Positions 7,765 to 15,442 of a stretch of DNA of 64,000 nt are shown one piece after another; the stretch's first letter is position 1, and each line of letters starts with the position of its first letter. The stretch covers positions 1,612,001-1,676,000 of the forward strand of contig NZ_CP135052.1 in the NCBI RefSeq assembly GCF_029193595.2, in the 5' to 3' direction. This DNA comes from Providencia hangzhouensis. Lineage in GTDB: Bacteria; Pseudomonadota; Gammaproteobacteria; Enterobacterales; Enterobacteriaceae. The notes below the pieces were generated by a model, which saw nothing but the letters and a program-made list of their open reading frames with translations, was not told the DNA's origin and made no database searches. Both the position numbers and the translations under genes were made by a program.

Positions 7765-8175
7765 ATGAAAACATGGATGATAGGCGTATTTGGTGCGCTG
7801 GTATTTTCAATGAGTTTAATTGTGGGTAATACATTTGATATTGAAATATTAGCAAATGTTGGGTTTTCACTCGCATGGGTATGTATTGCTTTTTATTACA
7901 TTATTTCCGGTTCGTTATTTTTAGCTCTATTTGCTTTTACATTTGGTGACGCAGAAGATAAAGAAAGAATTAAAGAATATGTTTTAATGCTTAATACAGA
8001 TAATTCAAAAACGAGAACCATTTTCTATTTAATAAATAATGTATTAGCAATTGTATTATTGTTTTTATCAGGGTTCATTATTACAGCTGTAAGCCTAGCT
8101 GTAATGTGTGTTGTATCGCGATATCTAATTAAAGTTGCGGTAAGGAAAATATCATGTTCAATGGTAACGATTTAA
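7765..8175 (+). CDS. Accessory membrane protein inserted in the head operon
   Basis: The protein has 136 residues and I do not recognise it. It has about four hydrophobic segments: residues 4-22, 27-60 (possibly two), 87-102 and 104-122. A short charged loop (DAEDKERIKEYV) lies in the middle. It is much more AT-rich than gpM and gpL on either side and is not part of the standard P2 head module, so it is likely a lysogenic-conversion or exclusion gene (moron). Its ribosome site is AAGGATA at a spacing of about six. Its last 22 bases overlap the start of gene L, so it is now woven into the operon rather than a fresh insertion. Function unknown. Confidence 0.6.
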   Translation: MKTWMIGVFGALVFSMSLIVGNTFDIEILANVGFSLAWVCIAFYYIISGSLFLALFAFTFGDAEDKERIKEYVLMLNTDNSKTRTIFYLINNVLAIVLLFLSGFIITAVSLAVMCVVSRYLIKVAVRKISCSMVTI

Positions 8176-8606
8176 ATTATCAATCAGTTGAAATAACGAA
8201 TGATGGTTTCTGGCCTGATATTAATTTAGCTGACTTTCAAAGACAGCGCCAAATACCACCGGATTTAAATCATGAGTTATTAACGGATGCGTTATTAGCC
8301 AGTGTTGCTGAAATTAATTTATCGCTCGAATCACTGAAAAAACAATTGTTGCCTAAAGGGTATAACACTGCAAATGATGCTCCGGGAGCAAAAGCCAATG
8401 GGCAAAACGCATTGTGTGCACAATATAAAAAGGCGCTCTATGCACGGGCTAAAGCGGATTTGATAGGCGAAATAACATCAATTGTCAGCCGTGCGGCAAA
8501 TCCGAAGCAAGAAAACCCTGAAACAAAGAATAATTTACTCGCAGAAGCCGCATTTGTGATCCGCAATATGAAAGGCTTAAAACGTGTCACGGTGGCGATG
8601 ATATGA
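8154..8606 (+). CDS. L: Head completion protein (gpL)
   Basis: The protein has 150 residues (P2 gpL 169). gpL plugs or extends the portal after packaging so tails can join. Features that fit are DGFWPDINLADFQRQRQIPPDLNHELLTDALLASVAEIN near the start and YKKALYARAKADLIGEI in the middle. The ATG has TAAGGA eight bases upstream, inside the end of the preceding membrane gene. It overlaps R by four bases (ATGA). Confidence 0.85.
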   Translation: MFNGNDLNYQSVEITNDGFWPDINLADFQRQRQIPPDLNHELLTDALLASVAEINLSLESLKKQLLPKGYNTANDAPGAKANGQNALCAQYKKALYARAKADLIGEITSIVSRAANPKQENPETKNNLLAEAAFVIRNMKGLKRVTVAMI

Positions 8607-9082
8607 ATAAATTAAAAAGCCTAACTGATTTTTTAAAAGCCAATTTACCGCCACGCGTCTGCGATGTTGAATTTAAAAGCGAAATGGACGAAATACAGTT
8701 TATCCGCGCGCATCGGGATTTAGGCTTAGACCAATATCAAATGATGATACGACAAAGTGAAGCTGTCATTTCATGGGGGCGTTTTCCTTATCGACTGATT
8801 CATCCTGATTATATCCCTTTGCTAATTGATGCGTGGGCATGTGAACAAGATAACGAGTTAGGCAATAGCAATATCGAACAAGAACCGCCATCTATGATTG
8901 TTGAAGTTGATGACGAAACAGCCGTTGTCATTGTGTCAATTTCACTCGCTGAGCCCGTTGTGATGAAAGAAGACATAAACGGGATTGTTCCTTTTGATGG
9001 TAAACGTTGGTCACTGGCAGATACCGAATTTGGATACGCAGAACACGCTGAAATTTATAGTGACGTGAAAAATGATAATTAA
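8603..9082 (+). CDS. R: Tail completion protein (gpR)
   Basis: The protein has 159 residues (P2 gpR 155). It begins MNKLKSLTDFLKANLP, and the core RYPYRLIHP-like stretch FPYRLIHPDYIPLLIDAW is typical of gpR, which acts at the head-tail end of the finished tail. It overlaps L by ATGA and overlaps the S-like gene by 11 bases, so L, R and S are translationally coupled. Confidence 0.85.
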   Translation: MNKLKSLTDFLKANLPPRVCDVEFKSEMDEIQFIRAHRDLGLDQYQMMIRQSEAVISWGRFPYRLIHPDYIPLLIDAWACEQDNELGNSNIEQEPPSMIVEVDDETAVVIVSISLAEPVVMKEDINGIVPFDGKRWSLADTEFGYAEHAEIYSDVKNDN

Positions 9083-9785
9083 AGGCCAATTGAGCAAAGA
9101 GCAGTTTGCAGAAATGCAAAAAGCTTTAAAAAACCTTGAATTACCAGAAAAGAAAAAACAACGTTTTTTATGGCGCATGGCGAAACATGGCGTAATTGCA
9201 TCAGCAAAACGAAATGTTAAAAACCAACAGTCGCCTGATGGCGAAGCTTGGGAAAAAAGGCAGAGTAAGTATAAGAAAAAAATGCTTCGTAATATGCCTA
9301 AGTTATTACATATCAGGGAAATGCCAGAAAAAGAAGCCGTTAGAATTTATTTACAAGGTGGTCATTATCGTAATGGTAAAAAACCTGTTCCTGCTGGTGT
9401 AGTTGGTTATGCACAGCAAAATGGAATGAGCGTGAGCCGAAGAAAAAGAGACTCAGAGCAAGAAAATAAATCAAAACCGACGGATAAAGATAGAAGAGCA
9501 ACTATCAAACAAGCTAAAAAATTACGGGAGCTTGGTTATCAGGAAACCAAAGGAAAACGAATTAAAAAACCATCGGTTAAAGATATCACAACAAATATGT
9601 CTTTTATAAAAGCAGGTGGAATAATTCGAACGTTAAGTAAAAAAACAGCCAAAACATTTTGGACTATTGAAGTACCTTCACGTGTTTTCCTCGGCATGAG
9701 CGATAGCGATTTTAAAAAGGCACTCGCAAGGCAGTTACAAGGGATTGGATTTGGCGCTGATGTTAAAGCGCAGGATATTAAATAA
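9072..9785 (+). CDS. S: Phage virion morphogenesis protein (gpS-like tail completion)
   Basis: The protein has 237 residues, longer than P2 gpS (150), and is very basic, with many lysines. The segment MAKHGVIASAKRNVKNQQSPDGEAWEKRQ matches the tail completion/virion morphogenesis family. The C-terminal SRVFLGMSDSDFKKALARQL is also typical. The extra length lies in a lysine-rich middle (residues 120-165). It probably finishes the tail tube before head joining. It overlaps R, and the sheath gene follows after 12 bases. Confidence 0.8.
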   Translation: MIIKGQLSKEQFAEMQKALKNLELPEKKKQRFLWRMAKHGVIASAKRNVKNQQSPDGEAWEKRQSKYKKKMLRNMPKLLHIREMPEKEAVRIYLQGGHYRNGKKPVPAGVVGYAQQNGMSVSRRKRDSEQENKSKPTDKDRRATIKQAKKLRELGYQETKGKRIKKPSVKDITTNMSFIKAGGIIRTLSKKTAKTFWTIEVPSRVFLGMSDSDFKKALARQLQGIGFGADVKAQDIK

Positions 9786-9797
9786 AAGGACTTAACT

Positions 9798-10916
9798 ATG
9801 TGGCCTAACATTCAGGTTAATCAAGTCAATCAGTTACAAGGCGAAACCAAAGAAATTGAGCGTGTTTTGCTGTTTGTGGGCAAAGGGAAGAGCCATATTG
9901 GTGAAACCTTACCTGTTAATACTCAAACTGATTTAGATACATTATTGGGGGTAGAAAATAGCCCTTTAAAGTCGAATATCAAGGCAGCAATGGCGAATGC
10001 TGGGCAGAATTGGTTTGGTTATGTTCACGTCTTGCCCGAGAGCGCAGCCGAAACCGATTTTGTTGATGCGGTAATGAAAGCGCAATCTGTTGCCAGTGTT
10101 GAGGGCTATGTCTATATCGGTGATGCCACCAAAACAACAATTAAAGCTGCGCAAACACTCCGCGCCAATTTAATGGCGAAGTTTGGGCGCTGGACATGGG
10201 CAATTCTTTCTGTCGCAGGGTTACAAGCGAAAGAAACATGGCAGCTAGCATTAACCCGCCTTGGTGAACTCCAAAAAGGCGAAGCGGTTGAATCTATTCA
10301 ATTAGTGCCCACGTTTTGGGGAAATGAAGCGGGAGTATTGGCGGGTCGTTTATGTAATCGTGCGGTTACCATTGCCGATAGCCCGGCTCGGGTAAAAACA
10401 GGCGCTCTGCTTGATTTAGGCAACGTTGATAAACCCAAAGACGATAGCGGTGTGGAAATTGACTTAGCCACCTTGCAAGCGTTGGAAAAACTCCGTTATA
10501 GCGTGCCAATGTGGTACCCCGACTATGACGGCATGTATTGGTCAGATGGTCGAACCTTAGATGTTGAGGGCGGCGATTTTCAAGCAATTGAAAACCTGCG
10601 TATTGTTGATAAAGTCGCGCGTCGCGTTCGCTTACAAGCTATTGCAAAAATTGCAGACCGTAGCTTAAACAGTACACCAAACAGCATTGAAACCCACAAA
10701 TCGTATTTTGCTCGCACTATGCGTGAAATGTCACGTAGTGCAGAAATCAACGGTGTCACGTTCCCCGGTGAATGTAAACCGCCACAAGACAATGACGTCG
10801 TGATTGTGTGGAAAACCAAAAATACCGTTGAAATTTATATCACAGTAAGAACGTATGAATGTCCGAAAGGAATTACGGTCAGTATCTTACTGGATGCTAG
10901 CTTGGAGAGCGCATAA
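9798..10916 (+). CDS. Contractile tail sheath protein (DUF2586 type)
   Basis: The protein has 372 residues. It resembles the DUF2586 sheath-like proteins of HP1/K139-type phages rather than P2 gpFI: MWPNIQVNQVNQLQGETKEIERVLLFVG at the start, then LSVAGLQAKETW, a VPMWYPDYDGMYWSDGRTLD block near residues 235-255, and VDKVARRVRLQAIAKIADRSLN. The sheath contracts to drive the tube through the cell envelope. The tube gene begins at its stop codon, which is the usual sheath-tube pairing. Confidence 0.82.
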   Translation: MWPNIQVNQVNQLQGETKEIERVLLFVGKGKSHIGETLPVNTQTDLDTLLGVENSPLKSNIKAAMANAGQNWFGYVHVLPESAAETDFVDAVMKAQSVASVEGYVYIGDATKTTIKAAQTLRANLMAKFGRWTWAILSVAGLQAKETWQLALTRLGELQKGEAVESIQLVPTFWGNEAGVLAGRLCNRAVTIADSPARVKTGALLDLGNVDKPKDDSGVEIDLATLQALEKLRYSVPMWYPDYDGMYWSDGRTLDVEGGDFQAIENLRIVDKVARRVRLQAIAKIADRSLNSTPNSIETHKSYFARTMREMSRSAEINGVTFPGECKPPQDNDVVIVWKTKNTVEIYITVRTYECPKGITVSILLDASLESA

Positions 10917-11371
10917 TGAGCCAACGTTTATCTGGTCAATCCTTTGACTTTAATATTGATGGTGACTTAATTCACGTCGAAAAAGTGAGCCTATCCATTA
11001 CTGATAATACCGCAGCCGCGCAAACCAAAGGTATGCCCGACGGTTTTGTCGCGGGTGATGTGAGCGCAGAGGGTGAAATCGAAATTAGTACAAAATATTT
11101 TGAGATTATCGTCGCAAAAGCGCGGGCGGCAGGCTCATGGCGTGGGATTAAGCCAATGGATTTCCTTTGGTACGCCAAGGCAGGCAATGAAGAAATGAAA
11201 GTCGAATCATTCGGCAATAAATTGATTTTGACTGATATTTTAGATACCGATCCCAAAGGTGGCGCACTCACTACTCACAAAATTAAATATCTGGTTACGA
11301 GTCCTGATTTTGTGCGTATTAAAGGCATTCCTTATTTGGAATCTGAGTTAACTCAAACCCTTATCGGATAA
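10916..11371 (+). CDS. Tail tube protein (DUF2597 type)
   Basis: The protein has 151 residues. It begins MSQRLSGQSFDFNIDGDLIHVEKVSLSITDNTAAAQTKGMPDGFVAGDVSAEGEIEI, a pattern of the HP1-type tube proteins that stack as hexamer rings inside the sheath. It starts in an overlap with the sheath stop (TAATG). The lysis genes follow directly, which differs from P2 but fits HP1-like maps. Confidence 0.82.
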   Translation: MSQRLSGQSFDFNIDGDLIHVEKVSLSITDNTAAAQTKGMPDGFVAGDVSAEGEIEISTKYFEIIVAKARAAGSWRGIKPMDFLWYAKAGNEEMKVESFGNKLILTDILDTDPKGGALTTHKIKYLVTSPDFVRIKGIPYLESELTQTLIG

Positions 11372-11387
11372 TAGGGATAATTTGTTC

Positions 11388-11681
11388 ATGGAAGAACACG
11401 AAAAAACATTTATTACAATGGTTATTATCGGGGCGCTAATTAGCATTGGTCAAATGCTAACAGGGGCTGAACCTATCACCATCAAGTTATTTGTGAGTCG
11501 GGTAATTTTAGGGGCGGCAACCTCTGTCGCTGCCGCTGCACTTTTAATTTGGATCCCCGACCTTTCACCGCTTGCCCTTGTTGGATGTGCCTCCGCATTA
11601 GGGATTGCCGGATATCAAGCGGTTGAAATGTGGATTAGAAAACGTGGAAGCGCACTGTTAAAAGGGAAATTTAAGCAATGA
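11388..11681 (+). CDS. Phage holin
   Basis: The protein has 97 residues from ATG (GGGATAA upstream; a TTG six bases earlier is possible). It has three hydrophobic segments at about residues 9-25, 33-52 and 57-76, then a basic tail (RKRGSALLKGKFKQ), as in HP1-family holins. It makes the inner-membrane holes that time lysis. It overlaps the endolysin gene by ATGA. Confidence 0.8.
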   Translation: MEEHEKTFITMVIIGALISIGQMLTGAEPITIKLFVSRVILGAATSVAAAALLIWIPDLSPLALVGCASALGIAGYQAVEMWIRKRGSALLKGKFKQ

Positions 11682-12088
11682 GCAAATTACCACCAAGAGG
11701 CATTCGTAACAATAACCCCGGTAATATTCGCCACGGTGATAAATGGCGAGGTTTACACCCTGAGCAAACAGATAAATCATTTTGCCGATTTATCGCACCG
11801 GAATGGGGGTATCGGGCGCTGTTTATTTTAATGCGTACCTATGAGCGAAAACACAAAATTTGCTCTATTCGTGAAATTATTAACCGCTATGCACCACCAG
11901 TGGAAAATAACACTGAGGGCTATATTCAGCGTGTCGCAAAAGAGTTAGGGGTTAGTCCTGATGATTGCTTATCTGTTATGCAAAAAGACGTTTTGTTTGC
12001 TTTAGCGGATGCCATTACTCGTGTCGAAAATGCGGGGCAGCAACCTTGGGGCATTGCAGAGTTCGAAAAAGGATATGCATTAATATGA
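11678..12088 (+). CDS. Phage endolysin / structural-protein-like cell wall hydrolase
   Basis: The protein has 136 residues. The N-terminal block RGIRNNNPGNIRHGDKWRGL, then FCRFIAPEWGYRALFILMRTYERK and the INRYAPPVENNTEGYIQRVAKELGVSPDD region, are typical of small lysozyme-like phage hydrolases often labelled structural protein. There is no signal sequence, so release should need the holin. Its position between holin and spanins makes it the endolysin of this phage. The bond cleaved cannot be read from sequence. Confidence 0.8.
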   Translation: MSKLPPRGIRNNNPGNIRHGDKWRGLHPEQTDKSFCRFIAPEWGYRALFILMRTYERKHKICSIREIINRYAPPVENNTEGYIQRVAKELGVSPDDCLSVMQKDVLFALADAITRVENAGQQPWGIAEFEKGYALI

Positions 12089-12462
12089 CAAAACAACTCG
12101 CGCTGATAATTGCTTTATTGGCCTGTGCCTTTGGCGCGGGTTGGAAAGTCAACGGCTTATATCACGATAGCATTGAGCTAACCGCAAGTAGGACAGCAGC
12201 AAAAATCAAAGGGGATATTGAAAAGATATCGAGTGAGTCCGGTCAAAAGCTGGAAGAACAATTGGAGGGGATTGCCAATGCTGCCCCCAGAGAAATACGC
12301 ACTGAAATTATTAAGCCTGTGTTTACTAACGTTTGTGTTAGTGATGAGTTTGTCAGCATGTACAACCAAACCGCAGAAAACATCGAGCGTGAGCTATCAG
12401 GAAAACCTGTTAAAAAAATGCTCGACGGACATTCCGAGACTCGCGGGAACAACAGGCCGTGA
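12085..12462 (+). CDS. Inner-membrane spanin (i-spanin)
   Basis: The protein has 125 residues. It starts at the ATG inside the endolysin stop (ATGA). One N-terminal membrane segment (ALIIALLACAFGAGW, residues 5-19) is followed by a periplasmic helical part (residues 30-70). This fits P2 LysB-like i-spanins, which reach across the periplasm to the o-spanin and fuse the two membranes at the last step of lysis. The o-spanin gene is embedded in its 3' half in another frame. Confidence 0.8.
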   Translation: MTKQLALIIALLACAFGAGWKVNGLYHDSIELTASRTAAKIKGDIEKISSESGQKLEEQLEGIANAAPREIRTEIIKPVFTNVCVSDEFVSMYNQTAENIERELSGKPVKKMLDGHSETRGNNRP

Positions 12463-12571
12463 TATCTCAGAGCCATTAGAAAAAATGGCTATTTTATACG
12501 GTCAATGTGCCGCACGGCACAACCAATTAACGGACGAAATCAGAAAGAGAAAGGAATTATCTCATGACTAA
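12278..12571 (+). CDS. Outer-membrane lipoprotein spanin (o-spanin), nested
   Basis: The protein has 97 residues from the ATG that has GGAGGGG seven bases upstream. The N-terminal signal peptide LLSLCLLTFVLVM is followed by the lipobox LSAC, so the mature lipoprotein starts at a cysteine near residue 28. The first 185 bases overlap the i-spanin in a different frame, a common Rz/Rz1 arrangement. The end overlaps the tail chaperone start by eight bases. Confidence 0.82.
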   Translation: MLPPEKYALKLLSLCLLTFVLVMSLSACTTKPQKTSSVSYQENLLKKCSTDIPRLAGTTGRDISEPLEKMAILYGQCAARHNQLTDEIRKRKELSHD

Positions 12572-12827
12572 AAAAATTATTACGTTAACTATCAATGAAA
12601 AAGACGTTAGCTTTGAGCCAAATATCACGGCTTATAACGGCATGATTAACGATATGTCGATGGACAATAAAGTTGCTCCGCTCACCACTTATTTAAAACG
12701 TATTGTCACCGCAGAAAGCAAAGAATATTTAGACGAATTACTGAGCTTTCCGGGGGCTGCCGCACAGCTTGCCGAAGCAGTAAACAAAGAATACGCGCCA
12801 AAGCTGGAAATTAGCGTAAAAAACTAA
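12564..12827 (+). CDS. Tail assembly chaperone, short form
   Basis: The protein has 87 residues: KKIITLTINEKDVSFEPNITAYNGMINDMSMDNKVAPLTTYLKRIV, then an alpha-helical end. It fits the HP1-type tail assembly chaperone family. Such proteins lie just upstream of the tape measure gene and coat the tape measure during tail assembly. It ends at TAA right after the slippery sequence A AAA AAC. It is the un-shifted product; the longer product is listed separately. Confidence 0.75.
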   Translation: MTKKIITLTINEKDVSFEPNITAYNGMINDMSMDNKVAPLTTYLKRIVTAESKEYLDELLSFPGAAAQLAEAVNKEYAPKLEISVKN

Positions 12828-13018
12828 AAAACCGTGTTCGTGCAATTGAGCGTAATGAGTTAGAGCAATTCATTGCGCTCAGAAAACACTATTTACCTCA
12901 TGAGCCGGACACGGAAGAAAATATCGCTACTGCAATCTGGTTAGATAACCGTCACTGGGAAAATACGCAAATTGCAGTCGCAAACGGAATTGTATTAGCG
13001 TTTAAAGGTGACTCATGA
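12564..13018 (+). CDS. Tail assembly chaperone, long form by -1 ribosomal frameshift
   Basis: The heptamer A AAA AAC (12818-12824), in the right phase and immediately before the TAA stop, is an ideal -1 slip site. After a slip the frame stays open for 64 more codons, including RVRAIERNELEQFIALRKHY, to a TGA at 13016-13018 that overlaps the tape measure ATG by ATGA. The fused product would have 151 residues. The arrangement equals E/E' of P2 and G/GT of lambda. The extension has no good start codon of its own near its 5' end. The frameshift is predicted, not shown. Confidence 0.78.
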
Positions 13019-15114
13019 GCGAGTTAGATTTTACTCTCAGCCTTATCGACAATATCACAAAGCCTATTCGACAAGTGCAATCGGCTGTCTCTAATTTTGC
13101 TAGAGACAGCCAAGTCGCCTTTGGTAAAATTGCTGTAGGCGGTGCAGGTCTTGCCGGGGCGTTCTGGTCTATTAAAAGCATCCTTGACCCTGCCATTGAA
13201 ATGAATGACGCCATGATGAGTGCATCATTACAGGGTATTGATGATGGCATCATGTCTAAAGTGTCTAAAGACGCCCTGAAATTCGCATCCCAATACGGAA
13301 AATCATCCATTGATTTTGTCAATTCCACTACGGCAATCAGCAAAGCCATTAACAATGTCACGCAGCAAGATTTGCCACAATTAACCCGTATTACTAATAC
13401 GACAGCCGCGGCATTAAAAACCACATCAACCGAAGCCACCGAATACATGGGGCAAATGTTTAACCAGTTTGAGAGCCAAGCAAATGCCGTTGGGCATGTT
13501 AAGTTTGCCGAAGATTTAGCAGGTAAGGCCGTGTATATGTCAAAAGCGTTTGGCGTATCGATGGCTGAAATAACAGGTTTGATGGAGGGTGCAAAAAATG
13601 CAGGTACGCAGTTTGGCGTCGGGATTGATGAGCAGCTTGCTGTATTGGGTGAACTGCAAAGAACGCTAGGCGGTGAGTCGTCGGGAGCGTATGAAGCATT
13701 CCTCAAAACAGCGTCCGATAGCGGTAAAAAACTCGGCCTGTCATTCGTCAGTGTGTCAGGTCAGATGTTATCCATGCCTGAAATGCTGGATAAATTGCAG
13801 GCCAAATACGGCAAGAGCATTGAGGGCAATTTAAAAGCCCAAAAAGAAATTGAAGCCGCCTTTGGTGACTCTGCCGTCGTGGTCAAACAGCTTTATGGCA
13901 ATGTTGATATTTTGCGTAAAAATATTGGCTTCTTGGGCGCCAGTGATGGAATGAAGCGCACCACGGAACAAGCCGCAAAATTAGCCAATCCGTGGGAACG
14001 GCTTATGTCTATTTGGCAATCTATCCGTATCGCCATTGGTATGACGTTATTACCTGTCATTACCCCATTAATCGATAAACTCGCGGAGGGCGGTCAAACC
14101 CTTGTACGTTGGTTTACTTTATTCCCTAATATCGCGCGATGGGTCGGTTATATCACGATGGGAACACTCGGATTTGCTGCTGCAGGTGCTGCCGCCAATA
14201 TCGTGATGGGCATTTCCAAATTTATCATGACAGGGCTAAGTATCATCATGGGCGTATTTAGTGGCGTGCTAAAAATTGGCACCGCTGCTATTTGGTTATA
14301 TAGCGTTGCAGTAAAGGCGTGGAGTGCATCACTGAAATATCTGCGTGGGGTATTAATGGCAGTATCGCTGCAATCAAAAATTGCGGGTGTCAGCTTTTCA
14401 TTTATGAGCTGGCCTATCTTATTGGTAATTGGCGCCATCGCGCTTTTAGCTTATGGCATTTATAAACTTATTCAACATTGGGATGATGTTAAAGCAGCAG
14501 TGATGAACACCACCGCATTTAAAGTGGTAGCAATTGCCGTGCGTGCCGTCGGGCTTGTTGCTATGCAAGCATGGGAATGGATGTCACAAAAGTGGCAAGA
14601 GTTTACAGCCTATTTTGCCGATACATGGGCATTCAAGGCGCTCATGATTGTGATTGATACTTTGAAATCTGCATTTATTCAAACGTGGCAGGCAATTACG
14701 GATGGGTGGAATGCGGTTTGCAATTTCTTTAGTGACTCACCGATTGATAAAACATTTGAAGCAATGGGAAATAGTATTAAAGCTATTTTTTCAAAGGTTT
14801 GGCAATCAATTACTGATTCTTTCCGTAGTGTCTACAACACCATTGTAGAAACACTAAATTACCTGCCGGGCGTCAATATTGAAACCAAAACAACGGGAAC
14901 CGTTGACGGCTCACCCGCCCCAGCAGGCGCGGCAGGTTTATTAGTCGGTGGGCAACTTAGCGGTGTAGAGAAAGGCGGCATTAGTCGGCAAATCAGCAAT
15001 AACCGAACCCAATCGATTGATAACAGCAAGCGATACGATACAGTAAATATCAATGTGACAAACGGAATGTCACCAACGGATTTGGCGGAATGGACTGCGC
15101 TTGATAATGGATAA
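13015..15114 (+). CDS. Tail tape measure protein
   Basis: The protein has 699 residues (P2 gpT 815). It starts MSELDFTLSLIDNITKPIRQVQSAVSNFARDSQ, then has a TP901-like core with repeated alanine-rich helices (residues 30-330), hydrophobic segments around residues 375-425 and 460-485, tryptophan-rich amphipathic repeats (residues 510-610) and a glycine-rich end. It sets tail length; at the usual 0.15 nm per residue the tail would be about 105 nm. It overlaps the frameshifted chaperone by four bases. Confidence 0.9.
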   Translation: MSELDFTLSLIDNITKPIRQVQSAVSNFARDSQVAFGKIAVGGAGLAGAFWSIKSILDPAIEMNDAMMSASLQGIDDGIMSKVSKDALKFASQYGKSSIDFVNSTTAISKAINNVTQQDLPQLTRITNTTAAALKTTSTEATEYMGQMFNQFESQANAVGHVKFAEDLAGKAVYMSKAFGVSMAEITGLMEGAKNAGTQFGVGIDEQLAVLGELQRTLGGESSGAYEAFLKTASDSGKKLGLSFVSVSGQMLSMPEMLDKLQAKYGKSIEGNLKAQKEIEAAFGDSAVVVKQLYGNVDILRKNIGFLGASDGMKRTTEQAAKLANPWERLMSIWQSIRIAIGMTLLPVITPLIDKLAEGGQTLVRWFTLFPNIARWVGYITMGTLGFAAAGAAANIVMGISKFIMTGLSIIMGVFSGVLKIGTAAIWLYSVAVKAWSASLKYLRGVLMAVSLQSKIAGVSFSFMSWPILLVIGAIALLAYGIYKLIQHWDDVKAAVMNTTAFKVVAIAVRAVGLVAMQAWEWMSQKWQEFTAYFADTWAFKALMIVIDTLKSAFIQTWQAITDGWNAVCNFFSDSPIDKTFEAMGNSIKAIFSKVWQSITDSFRSVYNTIVETLNYLPGVNIETKTTGTVDGSPAPAGAAGLLVGGQLSGVEKGGISRQISNNRTQSIDNSKRYDTVNINVTNGMSPTDLAEWTALDNG

Positions 15115-15442
15115 TTTACTCTACATTGATTTATTAATTACAAACCGAGATTTGACATTAAACTCCGGCAATGAGCCGGAGTTATGTAATAACCGTCAAT
15201 CAATCACCCAAGATGTGGCTCACCGTATTATTGAAAGCGGCCTTGCCACCCAATTAGTGGCAGAGCGTAGCCCAACATTACGCGCGGACATTCGCACGCA
15301 AATGGAAATCTTGGTTGAAAGTGACGACCGATTGGTACCGGGTACGGTTGTGATTGATGAAGAAAATACAAAGCGGCTTTGGGTAACTGCAGACACTTAT
15401 GATTTTGGCCGTATCAGTTTAGGGGTGAATTATGAACAGTAA
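15107..15442 (+). CDS. Baseplate wedge-like protein (DUF2590 type)
   Basis: The protein has 111 residues from the ATG inside the end of the tape measure gene. It begins MDNLLYIDLLITNRDLTLNSGNEPELCNNRQSITQDVAHRII and continues with RSPTLRADIRTQMEILVESDDRLVPG. This resembles HP1-type DUF2590 proteins and, in position and size, gp25/gpW wedge proteins of baseplates. It overlaps the J-like gene by 11 bases. Confidence 0.7.
   Translation: MDNLLYIDLLITNRDLTLNSGNEPELCNNRQSITQDVAHRIIESGLATQLVAERSPTLRADIRTQMEILVESDDRLVPGTVVIDEENTKRLWVTADTYDFGRISLGVNYEQ

Noticed and set aside
13002..13706. Long minus-strand frame of 234 codons opposite the tape measure gene
   Set aside because: Cysteine- and proline-rich translation without any domain, fully opposite a strong coding gene, with no ribosome site; a shadow frame.
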